Source: JANMZO01 sp963763135 (GTDB lineage Bacteria; Actinomycetota; Acidimicrobiia; Acidimicrobiales; JANYDT01). Taken from it: a stretch of DNA of 64,000 nucleotides. The position numbers were made by a program, and so were the translations under genes. Of this stretch, positions 26,449-35,532 are shown piece by piece (the first letter of the stretch is position 1; each line of letters begins with the position of its first letter). Under the pieces are notes generated by a model, which saw only the letters and a list, made by a program, of their open reading frames with translations, was not told the DNA's origin and made no database searches. The stretch is from NCBI GenBank assembly GCA_963763135.1, contig CAVXNJ010000004.1, positions 310,001 to 374,000 of the forward strand, given 5' to 3'.

Positions 26449-27528
26449 ATGATTCCCGTGATCGACGCGAGATCGCTGTTTGCCGGCCCGGGTTCCGAGC
26501 GGGCCGCTGTTGACGCTCTGATTGCGGCCGCCGCCGAGTCGATTGGTTTCTTCTGCCTTCGCGGCCCTCTGGAACTGGTGCCGACCGCACCCTCCAATCG
26601 GGAGCAGCTGCTCCGGGTGTTCTCGCTTCCCGACGACGAGCAGCGCAATTTGTGGCGTACGTTTTATGAGCCGACGCATCACAACGTGTACCGCGGCTGG
26701 AACCCCCGCGACGCAAACAACGGGGTGACGATCTATGACCTCGGCCCCGACGTTGCATTGGCGGGGGCGGCGGAGTCGTCGGGGTCGGTTGCGTCAGTGA
26801 CGTCGGGGGCCGGCCACACTGATGAACGCGATCCGCTGCTCGGACCGACTCCGTTACCACCCGAGGCGTCACTTCCTGGATGGTTGAGCGCGACGGCGTC
26901 CTATTACCGTGCGATGGAGCGAGTCGGCGCGATGGTGATGCGCTCGGTCGCACGCGGGCTTGAACTTCCCGAGACCTTTTTCGACCACGCATTCGTGGGC
27001 GGAATCTCGACACTCAGACTCATGCGCTACGAGTTCGCGATGTCCGCCTCGGTGGTCGACGGCGAGGTCGTCGGTGGGGTAGTCGGCGCTGCTCCCAACG
27101 CCGACGAGGTGGACTCCGCCGTGCCGCGTCGGGGAGAGCACATTGACTCGGGTTTCGTGACGCTCCTCTGTCAACACGGCGTAGCCGGTCTATCCGCCAA
27201 AGCGCGTTCGGGCGACTGGGTCGACGTACCCCCGGTTGACGGTCAACTTGTCGTTAACTTTGGTGGCGTCTTGGAACGTTGGACCGAGGGCCGTATCCGA
27301 GCAACCCCGCATCGAGTGGTGAGCGAGGGCCCGGTTCGGTTTTCGATCCCGTTCTTCTTCGAACCCCGTGTCGATGCGGTGATCGCCCCGCTGCCGACGC
27401 AGTGGGCAACACCGTTTGAGCCGTTCACCTATGGCGATCACCTGTGGGCTGCCATGTCGAAGTTCCCCAACTTCGCGGGGGTGGCCGACCTACGCGAGCC
27501 GCGCGGTGTGGCGCGTCGCGATGCCTGA
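26449..27528 (+). CDS. 2-oxoglutarate/Fe(II)-dependent oxygenase, isopenicillin N synthase family
   Basis: 359 residues from the ATG at 26449 (MIPVIDARSLF). N-terminal DIOX_N-type region with ESIGFFCLRGP. Iron triad: His and Asp in GEHIDSGF, distal His in ATPHRV, and the 2OG-binding Arg in RFSIPFFFEP. The VNFGGVLERWTEGRI stretch is typical. Substrate unknown. The start is upstream-extendable, but the family homology begins here. Confidence 0.88.
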   Translation: MIPVIDARSLFAGPGSERAAVDALIAAAAESIGFFCLRGPLELVPTAPSNREQLLRVFSLPDDEQRNLWRTFYEPTHHNVYRGWNPRDANNGVTIYDLGPDVALAGAAESSGSVASVTSGAGHTDERDPLLGPTPLPPEASLPGWLSATASYYRAMERVGAMVMRSVARGLELPETFFDHAFVGGISTLRLMRYEFAMSASVVDGEVVGGVVGAAPNADEVDSAVPRRGEHIDSGFVTLLCQHGVAGLSAKARSGDWVDVPPVDGQLVVNFGGVLERWTEGRIRATPHRVVSEGPVRFSIPFFFEPRVDAVIAPLPTQWATPFEPFTYGDHLWAAMSKFPNFAGVADLREPRGVARRDA

Positions 27529-27531
27529 TCG

Positions 27532-28911
27532 TTAGTCGACCGATGTGGTCGTGGTGGACGAACTCGGAAGTGATGCCGGAGCGCCTGCGCATAACGGAAG
27601 GCCCTTTGCCCGCAGCACGTTCGTTGCTGCGTTTACCAGCCGGGGACGCAGCTTCGGATCGGCTTCGACCGCATCGCTAAGTCCACGTATTATTTCGGCG
27701 ACGTTCGGTTCGTCATCGAAGAGCAGGACATCGTTGCCGGCCTTGAGGGCCAGGGTCGCCGCTTGGACCCGCGTGAAGTTGAACGCAATCGACCACATGC
27801 TTAGCGAGTCGGTGATTACCAAACCATTGAAGCCAAGTTCTTTGCGCAGAACCCCGTTGACGGCCTTCGGTGAGAGCGACGCTGGGAGAGAGTCGAGCCC
27901 GGGAACCTGCTGATGGCCAACCATGACGCCGATGGGGAGGGTCTTCACCAGGTTGGCGAACGGGATGAGGTCGAGCAGGCGAAGTTCCTCGATCGGCGGG
28001 GAAACCGTGCCCTTGTAATGCGGGTCGCCGTTGGCTCTACCGCCCCCGGGAAAATGCTTCACGACAGGATAGATCCCGGCATCGAGCATGCCCTGGGCGA
28101 ACGCGGTCGCGTATTCCGTGACGATGGCGGGGTCCGGGGAGAAACCCCTGTCGCCTATACCGTTCGCGCCTCCTTTGTCGGGGCCGAACTGCAAGTCGAG
28201 CACCGGACCGAACACGAAGGTGAAGCCGAGCTTTCTCATGGCGATCCCATGGGATCGGATAAGTGCTCGTATTTGCAGCGACGTTTTCGTCGATGCCATC
28301 AGTTTGGCGCTCGGTAGCTTGCCGATTGCCACAGCAAGGTGTTGAACCCGGCCGCCCTCCTCATCGACCGCGACGATCGTCGGAATATCTGTTCGGGCAC
28401 TGCGGATGGATTGCAGGAGCTTGGCGTCGGTTGATCGAGGTGTACCACGAACAAGGATTCCGGCAATGTTGTTGGTACGAACCAGTTCTCTAGCTCGTGC
28501 GCCGTCGCGTATCGGGATGCCAACCATGATGAGATTCGCAACAAGCCAGCGGGTATCACGTTTCTCGAGCAGGAGGGGTGACACGCAACGGATCGGCTCA
28601 GGCGGCAACGTCGTCGTTGAGGTTGCCGGGGGTTGTGCCGGCGCAGTGTTTGAGGGGGATGGAGTTGAGGTCGAAGGGGCTGAACCGTTAGTAGGCGCGC
28701 CCGACGGGGGTGGTGACACTGCGACGGTGGCGGCCGTTGGGGCAGGAACCGTGGGGTTCGGCGAAGCCTGAGCGCTGGTACTGAGCACCGTTAAGGTAGT
28801 AAGCGCGCCGAGAGTTCTGATTGCGAATCGACGACGTTGGGGGCGTTGGTGACCCTTGACCAGACTCCCTGGAAGCGTGGTGCCGGATCGCCCAGCTTCC
28901 GAAACAGACAT
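27532..28911 (-). CDS. exported glycoside hydrolase family 3, NagZ-like beta-N-acetylhexosaminidase
   Basis: 459 residues from the ATG at 28911. An Arg-rich start followed by a hydrophobic stretch (LGALTTLTVLSTSAQAS) suggests a signal peptide; a Pro/Thr/Ser linker follows. GH3 blocks: VDEEGGRVQ, KHFPGGGRANGDPHY with the His and Asp characteristic of NagZ-type enzymes, and the nucleophile Asp in FNGLVITDSLSM. Expected to cleave N-acetylglucosamine from peptidoglycan fragments outside the membrane. Divergent from the VanY-like peptidase, also wall-directed. Confidence 0.9.
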   Translation of the reverse strand: MSVSEAGRSGTTLPGSLVKGHQRPQRRRFAIRTLGALTTLTVLSTSAQASPNPTVPAPTAATVAVSPPPSGAPTNGSAPSTSTPSPSNTAPAQPPATSTTTLPPEPIRCVSPLLLEKRDTRWLVANLIMVGIPIRDGARARELVRTNNIAGILVRGTPRSTDAKLLQSIRSARTDIPTIVAVDEEGGRVQHLAVAIGKLPSAKLMASTKTSLQIRALIRSHGIAMRKLGFTFVFGPVLDLQFGPDKGGANGIGDRGFSPDPAIVTEYATAFAQGMLDAGIYPVVKHFPGGGRANGDPHYKGTVSPPIEELRLLDLIPFANLVKTLPIGVMVGHQQVPGLDSLPASLSPKAVNGVLRKELGFNGLVITDSLSMWSIAFNFTRVQAATLALKAGNDVLLFDDEPNVAEIIRGLSDAVEADPKLRPRLVNAATNVLRAKGLPLCAGAPASLPSSSTTTTSVD

Positions 28912-29114
28912 GTCGTCAGGATAGTCGGACCCGGCAACGGGGCATTTGAGCAGGTGAAGCGGGTAGAATATACGGAGAGTGTTGCCGAACGACAACGAGA
29001 TGGTTGCGTGATCGTGACGTTCGAGCCACTGAATTCTCATGAACATGCACTAGCGTTTTCGCCGTTCTCGCAGTGGCCCTCCTTTCGGGGGCGAAGAATC
29101 CGAAAGGGGTGTCC

Positions 29115-30431
29115 GTGCCGTTCCGCAGTCGACGAATATCTGAACGCGCACGTCGCTCCCGTTTCCATCCTGCATTTGCAGTTTTGCTGTTGTTGCTGGG
29201 TTTCATGGGTTGGGGCGAGCCGGCGGTGTACGGCGTGAAGAAGCCGTCGTCCGCGAAAACGACGACAGCAAAAAAGTCATCCGCCAAGGCAAAAAAGCCC
29301 AAGGTCACGCTCGGTATGGTGCGTCAAACCGAGGCCCAACGAAACAAGATCCGGGCGCAGAAGGCGAAGTCCACGGCCTCGGTCAACGCGTTGAAGTCCA
29401 GCAAGAAGAAGGTGGCCGAATCACTCGCTGCCCTCAACACGAATGTGCGCGCCACCAGCATGGCGCTCGACAAGGCTCAGCGATCGGCGAAACGAGCCCG
29501 GGCCGAATTGGCTGGGGCGCAGACCCGACTGAAGGAACTCGAAGCGCGTCTTGACGTGCTGCGTAAGGGTCGGGTCGTTGCCGCGCTCGACGCGTATTCC
29601 GATCCCGGGGGTGGATCGGTTGACGCGTTGCTAAATGCCGATAGCGCGTCCGAGTCTGAACGTCGGGAAGCTCTTGCTGCCATCGCTCGTCGCTCGCAAG
29701 CTGACCTGGTCGATGAGTTGAACGCGCTCGAGGAAGACCTGACGATCGAGCGTGCGATTGCCGAGAAATCCCGTAAGCGCGCTGAGCAAATTGAGGAAGC
29801 TGTCACCGGAAAGCTGTCCGACTACGAAGCGGCCCGGAAGAAGCAGCGCGAATACGCCGACACTGTCGAAGCCCGGTTGGAGCGCGAGTTGGAAGAGGCG
29901 GCGTCGCTGGCCGGACTCGATCTGAGGCTGTCCAAACAGCTCATCGCACAGAACGATCTGCTGACAAGGCAATTGGCGTCGGCGGGTGCCGGTGGGCGAG
30001 GCTCGGGGAAGTTCAGTACCGGGGGCGTGCTGAGCCCGTCGACTGCAGCAGGTGGTGACACTCACGGAATCCGGGTGGCATCTTCGATTCGCAGTCGATT
30101 GGCGTCGATGCTCGCTGCGGCACAGCGCGACGGCGTGTATTTGACCGGAGGCGGGTACCGTTCGTCAGCGTCACAGATCGCGCTCCGCCGGGCCCACTGC
30201 GGTTCGAGCAACTATGCGATCTATCAACAGCGATCCTCGTCGTGCCGACCGCCCACGGCCCGACCGGGTAACTCCATGCACGAACGTGGATTGGCCATCG
30301 ACTTCGTCGACAAAGGTGGCGCACTCCGCCGAAGCAGTGCCGGCTACAACTGGCTGCGAAAACACGCTGCGGCCTACGGGTTCTTCAATCTTCCGAGCGA
30401 GCCGTGGCACTGGAGTGTCAACGGCCGCTGA
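29115..30431 (+). CDS. secreted VanY/M15 D-Ala-D-Ala carboxypeptidase-like protein with coiled coil
   Basis: 438 residues from a GTG at 29115, chosen for AAAGGGG 5 nt upstream. Signal peptide (FAVLLLLLGFMGWGEPA), Lys/Thr/Ala linker, then a coiled coil at about residues 75-285 rich in Ala, Lys, Glu and Arg. The C-terminal M15B domain keeps zinc motifs SMHERGLAIDF and EPWHWS, and GGYRSSASQIALR. The layout of coiled coil plus peptidase resembles cell-division-associated hydrolases such as EnvC/FtsX partners, but this is inference. Confidence 0.9.
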   Translation: MPFRSRRISERARRSRFHPAFAVLLLLLGFMGWGEPAVYGVKKPSSAKTTTAKKSSAKAKKPKVTLGMVRQTEAQRNKIRAQKAKSTASVNALKSSKKKVAESLAALNTNVRATSMALDKAQRSAKRARAELAGAQTRLKELEARLDVLRKGRVVAALDAYSDPGGGSVDALLNADSASESERREALAAIARRSQADLVDELNALEEDLTIERAIAEKSRKRAEQIEEAVTGKLSDYEAARKKQREYADTVEARLERELEEAASLAGLDLRLSKQLIAQNDLLTRQLASAGAGGRGSGKFSTGGVLSPSTAAGGDTHGIRVASSIRSRLASMLAAAQRDGVYLTGGGYRSSASQIALRRAHCGSSNYAIYQQRSSSCRPPTARPGNSMHERGLAIDFVDKGGALRRSSAGYNWLRKHAAAYGFFNLPSEPWHWSVNGR

Positions 30432-30446
30432 TATTCGTGTGCCGAT

Positions 30447-30893
30447 TCACTCGTCGTCGTGTGAAGTCGGTCGGCGACCCGCCTTACGCTCACTGTGTTC
30501 GGATTTGGCCTTCATTCGTCGCTCGTTCGCCCCTTTCGACGGTTTGGTGGCTCTCCGGGTGCGGGCGACGACGAGGGCCCGGGCGACCCGTTCCTTGAGC
30601 CGTTGCTCGGCAATGTTGCGGTTGCGAAGCTGAGAGCGCTCGTCGGTTACCGCTATACGAAGGACCGGGCCGAGCTTTTCAATCAGCCGAGACCGCTGCG
30701 TTTCATTGATCGCCTCTGAAGATTCGATGTCCCACACCACTTCGGCCTTGGTGTTGGCGGTGTTTGCGTGCTGTCCGCCGGGTCCGCCAGAAGCGCTGTA
30801 TCGCCAGGTCAGCTCCGATGCCGGGATCGTCAGCGAACGCGTAATGACAATGGCGCCCTCAGGGGTCTGGTCCTCGATTGGGTTCGTTGTCAT
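30447..30893 (-). CDS. arfB: alternative ribosome-rescue factor ArfB
   Basis: 148 residues. GGQ motif in ASGGPGGQHANTANTKAEV, the peptidyl-tRNA hydrolysis loop of release factors; no codon-recognition domain. The C-terminal basic tail (RATKPSKGANERRMKAKSE) fits the mRNA-channel-binding tail of ArfB. Rescues stalled ribosomes. Confidence 0.93.
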   Translation of the reverse strand: MTTNPIEDQTPEGAIVITRSLTIPASELTWRYSASGGPGGQHANTANTKAEVVWDIESSEAINETQRSRLIEKLGPVLRIAVTDERSQLRNRNIAEQRLKERVARALVVARTRRATKPSKGANERRMKAKSEHSERKAGRRPTSHDDE

Positions 30894-30954
30894 GATTTCC
30901 GGTGAATTCTTGCGATGGGGGTGTTGCTGAGTGGCTAGGATAGGTGCTCACCTT

Positions 30955-31031
30955 GGTGGCCGTAGCTCAGCTGGCAGAGCGTCGCGTTGTGGTCGCGAAT
31001 GTCGCGGGTTCAAATCCCGTCGGTCACCCCA
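30955..31031 (+). tRNA. tRNA-His(GUG)
   Basis: Starts with the extra G(-1) at 30955 opposite C73; acceptor GTGGCCG/CGGTCAC, anticodon stem CGCG-type with loop TTGTGGT giving GUG, TTCAAAT T loop, CCA encoded at 31029-31031. Confidence 0.95.
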
Positions 31032-31034
31032 AGC

Positions 31035-31070
31035 GGGCCCGGTGTGTTGTTCACACAACGCTCCGGGCTC
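31035..31070 (+). terminator. hairpin between tRNA-His and tRNA-Lys
   Basis: GGGCCCGG (31035-31042) pairs with CCGGGCTC (31063-31070, one G-T), enclosing a second small stem TGTGT/ACACA. No T tract, so function is uncertain. Confidence 0.4.
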
Positions 31071-31132
31071 GACTACGCTTCACCCGCTGAACTTTCGAGA
31101 ACAGCGAAATGCAGTACTCACATAGCTTTTAA

Positions 31133-31208
31133 GCGCTTCTAGCTCAACTGGCAGAGCAACGGACTCTTAATCCGCAGGTTCTGGGTTCGATTCCCAGGGA
31201 GCGCACCA
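31133..31208 (+). tRNA. tRNA-Lys(CUU)
   Basis: Acceptor GCGCTTC/GGAGCGC, D arm AGCTCAACTGGCAGAGC, anticodon loop CTCTTAA giving CUU, T arm CTGGG/CCCAG with TTCGATT, A73, CCA encoded. Its 31164-31183 segment is copied at 33908-33927. Confidence 0.95.
31164..31183 (+). repeat. candidate attachment core inside tRNA-Lys
   Basis: CTCTTAATCCGCAGGTTCTG, from the anticodon loop into the variable region of tRNA-Lys, is found again exactly at 33908-33927. tRNA anticodon-side segments are frequent integrase cores. Confidence 0.6.
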
Positions 31209-31279
31209 TAAAAGACCAGGGTCGATGGGTTAGCCTGGCTTGGGTTGAGTGGCAATCTTCGACGGGCGGAACAAATGCG

Positions 31280-31658
31280 CTAGCCGACTGTGCCGAGGTG
31301 ACGCTGCGAATCCCCGAATCGTGGTGTCGACGGGGAGATTTCGGCACGCAAATCGGTGAGCGTGTCTTGGAGTAGTTGGGGTGAGGAACTTGTACTGCGG
31401 CATGCGTCCAGCCGTCGGCGGTCGTCGAGTTCCACGTCGCCTTCGTGAATACTGCCGGCGAGCATGTCCAGATATGCCCTGACTGCCTCGGCTATCAGCG
31501 AGGCATGCGGCCAGGAGCCGTCGGGGAGAACCATCAGCAGAGTGCGCTGCACCGCCCGCCGAGTTGCTGCGGGGGCGTTCGTCGTCGGGGCACGCCATCA
31601 GCCCGTCGATGGTGGTCGAGACCTGTTGGAAGAATTGATCCTCGAATTCGTCCATCAC
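31280..31658 (-). pseudogene. small unknown protein gene broken by a frame change
   Basis: Starts well (MMDEFEDQFFQQVSTTIDGL, CPDDE) in one frame, turns Arg-rich, and the adjacent frame then carries a sensible chain: TLLMVLPDGSWPHASLIAEA and AVRAYLDMLAGSIHEGD. The switch falls at a run of five C near 31560-31575. Joined, it would be about 120 residues of unknown function. Could be a sequencing error at the homopolymer or a real decayed gene inside the tRNA-Lys-bounded segment. Confidence 0.5.
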
Positions 31659-31892
31659 TTCAATTGTTGCAGCCGCTCGTCGACGCCAGTGGCAGCACGC
31701 ACCAGACGCCCGCCGACGTCCGAATTCGGGCGATGACGCAGTACTTGGTGACTGGACGGAGTCGCGCCGGACGTGCGCGAAGTGCGACCGTCAGCCCCCC
31801 ACTCCGATGGCGAAGATGGGTTGGGGAGCTGACGGGACGGGCCCACGAGTGAGCCGGCCCGGCTCGCGTCGAGCAAGGTCGGTCGGTCTTGT

Positions 31893-32879
31893 TCAGTTGG
31901 TTTTCGTGGTCACCTGGAACTTCTTGAAGGTCCCGATCGCACCCTGGCCGAACAGCCTCTCGCTGAGCGGAATGGACACGCTCAGGTCCGGACGACTGAA
32001 GTCCTGGTAGGGGAACGCGTCGAGCAGGCTGAACAGGCCGTGGCCGATGACGAACGAATTGAGGTCAAGTTGCTCGCCACTGCCGAGTGACGGGGCGTAC
32101 CCGGTGAACTCGTGCCCCTGTACGTCGAGGGGGATGCCGACCTTGTCGACGCTCGTGAACAGCTTGCCATCGAGGAAGTACTCAACTTTCGACTCTCCAC
32201 CGCCGCGCGAGTACCGGATCGAGACCGTGTGTTTCCGGCCGGCAACAGGTGCCTCCTTGATGATCTGTGTGTAGGCCTTCTCGATCGGTGTTCCCGGCGA
32301 ACCGGTAACCGATGTCGGGAGACGCTCGATGAGCGCGAACACCTTCCCGCTCGAGACAAACCAATCGAAGAGCTGACCCGTCTGGAAGTTGATCATGTTG
32401 AGCACGACTCCTGCCTGCTGCCCCTCGCGGACCACCTGGGTGAACGGCTGGGCACAGCCCGGAACGTACGATCCAGGAGGGCCATAGCAGCCGTGCACGA
32501 CGCGTCCCTCCTGAGTGCCGGGTGTATCTGCGTCGATCTGTACCGAGAACTCGAGCGACCCGGACGCGGGAACCGAGAACGGTGTGGAGCTGACGCGGAT
32601 GTACTTGAGGTGATCGAACACGGAGAAGTCGTAGCCGGTCGTGAACGGTGCGGCATCAACCGTCACCGTGTTGGTGCCGTAGGAGACGCTCCCCTCGCCG
32701 GGACCGTATGGGGCCGCCCACTTGGCGTTGTACTCGTCCCCGTTCTTCCAGTCGTAGTTGACCACGGTCGTCTTCGGCGCCGCTTGCACGCTGCCGGCGA
32801 ACATGGAACTGAGCGCGCCGAGGACGGCTACGGCCGCCAGCCCACCGCGTAGTCGGTGCTTCACTTCGTTTCGAGTCAT
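31893..32879 (-). CDS. secreted protein of unknown function, lectin/glucanase-fold-like
   Basis: 328 residues with a clear signal peptide (LAAVAVLGALSSMFAGSVQA, cleavage about 34). The mature part alternates short beta strands (LEFSVQIDADTPG, VEYFLDGKLFTSVDKVG, LSVSIPLSERLFGQGAIGTF) like concanavalin-type jelly rolls; the DGKLF turn and final DLNSFVIGHGLFSLLDAFP are distinctive. One Cys pair is possible (VVHGCYGPPGSYVPGCAQP). I do not recognise a catalytic motif. It lies in the tRNA-Lys-bounded segment. Confidence 0.75.
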   Translation of the reverse strand: MTRNEVKHRLRGGLAAVAVLGALSSMFAGSVQAAPKTTVVNYDWKNGDEYNAKWAAPYGPGEGSVSYGTNTVTVDAAPFTTGYDFSVFDHLKYIRVSSTPFSVPASGSLEFSVQIDADTPGTQEGRVVHGCYGPPGSYVPGCAQPFTQVVREGQQAGVVLNMINFQTGQLFDWFVSSGKVFALIERLPTSVTGSPGTPIEKAYTQIIKEAPVAGRKHTVSIRYSRGGGESKVEYFLDGKLFTSVDKVGIPLDVQGHEFTGYAPSLGSGEQLDLNSFVIGHGLFSLLDAFPYQDFSRPDLSVSIPLSERLFGQGAIGTFKKFQVTTKTN

Positions 32880-33054
32880 GTTGCTTCCTGGCCTTCCGTC
32901 GTGTGGGAGATATTCCCGTGGTTAAACGAGCGTGATGTTACCGAGGTAGTTGAAAACGCGCCATCAGCATCGAAACCATCGCGAGCCCGGACAGCGGAGC
33001 AGTTTTGCATCTGGTACTGGCGCCGGAGCGCTTCGTCTTGCGTATGCTGAGCAG

Positions 33055-33285
33055 GTGACTTTCGATCGAATCACTGTTGACCCTGACCGTATGGGTGGCG
33101 TTGCGTGTATTCGGGAGCTTCGTTTTCCGGTTGCGTCGGTGGTGGCGATGGTTGCTGACGGGATGTCGAACGAAGAGATCCTGGCCGAGCATCCGGATCT
33201 GGAATTGGCTGACATTGCTGAGGCTCTTCGGTACGCGGCATTGGCGCTGCAGGAACGCGAACTTCCTCTTCGTCGCCCGGCGTGA
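33055..33285 (+). CDS. DUF433 antitoxin
   Basis: 76 residues, GTG start. FDRITVDPDRMGGVACIRELRFPV and MSNEEILAEHPDLELADI are the DUF433 pattern (short winged helix-turn-helix). These proteins pair with DUF5615 PIN-like toxins. Its end overlaps the next ATG (ATGA-type), consistent with a coupled toxin-antitoxin operon; it probably represses its own promoter. Confidence 0.9.
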   Translation: MTFDRITVDPDRMGGVACIRELRFPVASVVAMVADGMSNEEILAEHPDLELADIAEALRYAALALQERELPLRRPA

Positions 33286-33659
33286 AATTTCTTCTTGACC
33301 AGAACCAGTCGCATCGGATCAAAGAGTTTCTGGTCGCGGCTGGCCACGATGTGGTTCACGTTCGCGACGTTGGTCTGAGCGGTGCGTCGGACCCGGAGTT
33401 GATGGCGTACGCCGTCGACAGGGACTTGGTTGTTGTTTCGGGTGACACGGACTTCGGTGATCTTCTGGCCGCTTGGAACGCCGCGAAGCCATCGGTAGTG
33501 CTGTTCCGACGTCAAGAGGGTCGCCGCGCTCACGAGATTGCTGCACTGCTGCTGGCCAATCTTGAGGCTGTGGAAGGTGATTTGGCTAGGGGTGCTGTGG
33601 TGGTACTCGACCAGGATCGGGTTCGGGTTCGCGTGTTACCGTTCCGTCCGTTAAGTTAG
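33282..33659 (+). CDS. DUF5615 PIN-like toxin
   Basis: 125 residues. MKFLLDQNQSHRIKEFL opens with the conserved LLDxN acidic residue; HDVVHVRDVGL and VVVSGDTDFGDLLA supply the further acidic residues of a PIN-like nuclease. Predicted RNase, held inactive by the DUF433 partner 4 nt overlapped upstream. Confidence 0.9.
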   Translation: MKFLLDQNQSHRIKEFLVAAGHDVVHVRDVGLSGASDPELMAYAVDRDLVVVSGDTDFGDLLAAWNAAKPSVVLFRRQEGRRAHEIAALLLANLEAVEGDLARGAVVVLDQDRVRVRVLPFRPLS

Positions 33660-34112
33660 CGAATCTTCGGTCGTAGAGGTGACGGCAATTCGGTGGCGAG
33701 CAGCGTCGGTTTTCGTTATTCAGCCGCCGACGGTTGTGGTGCCGTCGTGACCTTGTTCAGCAGTATTTCAACGAAATTGTCGGGTGCTTAACCGAGTGCA
33801 TAACTGTGGACCACTCAGGACAATTGGACGTATCAGGGACAATTCGGGTGGAACTGGAGCCCAATAGAACACGGGAGAACCCACTGAATACCATTGTTTT
33901 GGGTGGTCTCTTAATCCGCAGGTTCTGAACCCCTGGACGTACCACGGTTGGGATGGTCGGGCTCAACGATCACTCAATCGTCCGAGTTGAACATCACGTA
34001 GATCCGGATACCGATCACAACTAATCCTGCGAGGATGGCTATTCCCGATTTGCGTTCTCCGCACGCTTAGCACAGTTAACATACAATGACTTGAGGGGCC
34101 ATCTTCAACCAA
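33660..34112. other. intergenic, right end of the tRNA-Lys-bounded segment
   Basis: No convincing gene. Contains the second tRNA-Lys segment at 33908-33927, two similar 12-13-mers TCAGG(G)ACAATT near 33816 and 33834 that could be an old insertion-sequence end, and on the minus strand near 33976-34060 a start-less frame reading SGIAILAGLVVIGIRIYVM, possibly the end of a lost small membrane protein. Base composition is lower in GC than its neighbours. Confidence 0.45.
33908..33927 (+). repeat. second copy of the tRNA-Lys segment (candidate attachment site)
   Basis: Exact 20-nt copy of tRNA-Lys 31164-31183; sequence on both sides diverges. Together they bound a 2.7-kb segment. No integrase gene is present between them. 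Confidence 0.6.
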
Positions 34113-34349
34113 ATGATCATTGACGCAATACTGGCAAATTCAGAGGATGATGATCCCGTTTATATCGGGCTATCGTTAGCACTATTCGGCGTAATTTCTC
34201 TTGTTTTGGGCATCAATCGAGAGCGGCGGCTGGCTTGGGCTCGTGCAGGGTGGCTCCGACTCTGGGTGAGGGCCGTGTCCATCGGCCTAATCGTTGGCGG
34301 CCTTCTTATATTTGCAATCGGTCTGATTGTGCAACGCTTCTTTGGGTGA
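34113..34349 (+). CDS. small two-segment membrane protein, unknown
   Basis: 78 residues with two hydrophobic stretches (IGLSLALFGVISLVLGI and AVSIGLIVGGLLIFAIGLIV) around a basic loop (NRERRLAWARAGWLRLWVR). No recognised family. GAGGGG lies about 15 nt before the ATG, farther than ideal. The composition is AT-richer than the chromosome average here. Confidence 0.4.
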   Translation: MIIDAILANSEDDDPVYIGLSLALFGVISLVLGINRERRLAWARAGWLRLWVRAVSIGLIVGGLLIFAIGLIVQRFFG

Positions 34350-34706
34350 TTCGCTGTCGTTCACTTATCTGGTTGAGTAGAGATAACAAGGTGCAAAACG
34401 GATATCATGCTCGCTCAAGAACGTCCGCGGCTTGTTACCTTCTATGCCTATTCGGGATTCGATTAATGACGTAGATTTGTCGTTCGTTGCCGTATCCAAT
34501 GTTGACGCGCCTAGGGAATGGGTGGTACTGCAATGACTACGCACTGTTTGACCCCAGGGGCTTCACGAGTCCCTCGAGCCCGTGCCACCAGTCGAATGCG
34601 GAACCCGCTGGGAGAACGCTCCTATCATCTGTTCAAAGAACGTATGCGCGCTGATCATACGCGCTCAGACCACTCGAGACAGACGCGTAACAGCGCTCTG
34701 GAATCA
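34350..34706. other. intergenic, nothing recognised
   Basis: AT-richer stretch without a coding frame that I can defend on either strand, bordering decayed signalling genes. Confidence 0.5.
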
Positions 34707-34857
34707 TCATCCGACCATCTCGCTCGAAGGCAGGAACCCAACAATCCGAGCCTCCACCAAGCCCAGGTGGTTCAGTTCCAGAAATTGCCGATTCCTTGAC
34801 ATCAACCGCAACGATGGCGTCACCAACTGCAGCAAAGAGCCTTGCGTGAAAGTCGAC
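34707..34857 (-). pseudogene. possible PAS-domain fragment, frame-shifted
   Basis: One minus frame reads FHARLFAAVGDAIVAVDVK, like the first strand and helix of a PAS domain; the next frame continues RQFLELNHLGLVEARIVGF, like the middle of one. No start or flanking domain. Weak evidence for a remnant of a sensor gene beside the truncated regulator upstream. Confidence 0.25.
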
Positions 34858-34949
34858 GGGAAGTTCTGGCCCCTTTGGCGGCGCGTATGGTGCTGGCGAT
34901 CGTCGCCGACGGCCTTGAAAACCATCACTAGGGTGACGCGTACCGAACT

Positions 34950-35435
34950 TCATCTTGCTGTTTCTGCGCTGATCCGGACCATGACACGCGGTTGAATATC
35001 GTTGTCCGACAGGCGCGCAAGAAGTTTCGCTATTACCGCATCATTCACCCGAAAACCACGTCCCACGAGGAGGCGACCTGACTTCGTGAGAACATCTTCA
35101 GCCAGCACCATTCCGACCTGAAGGCCGTGTACCGGAATTTGCTTTGGTGCATCGTCGTCAGCGGAGGCTAGAAGCGCTGCGAGAAATCGGGGTTCGTGAG
35201 CGCGCCTTGCTGTAAGAACTGCGCAGGCCTCGGCCCGGGAAATGCCACGAGACTCGATGGCTTCGAGGTCCGTGGCCAGTTCGAGGAGTGCTGCGCCCAG
35301 ATCAACCTTCGACCACTCACACGAGGCCGCCTCGGGAAGCGTGTCTCCGCTATGGAGAATGATCGCAACCACATCGTCCAATCTCGGGATGTCAACGATG
35401 AGCCGCGCGCTGTGCTGCCGCACTGTCTGTGCCAA
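34950..35435 (-). pseudogene. N-terminally truncated HD-type response-regulator remnant
   Basis: 161 residues from a TTG. IVDIPRLDDVVAIILHSGDTLP, SRGISRAEACAVL, HEPRFLAALLASA and the C-terminal LQVGMVLAEDVLTKSGRLLVGRG match the end of receiver-plus-HD response regulators. The receiver domain and the HD metal ligands are missing, and the frame opens from a stop about 15 codons before the TTG without a good start. I read it as a 3' gene fragment. Confidence 0.5.
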
Positions 35436-35532
35436 GAGCTGTTCGTCGGCCGAGAGCGTGGGGGTGCGTACTTTGAACCCGTAACCTGACGGTCACAAGA
35501 GTTACCTGAGTTGTTGTCCGGAACCAGTCATA

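Noticed and set aside
33780..33870. Insertion-sequence end
   Set aside because: Only two short similar 12-mers and no transposase; too weak to call.
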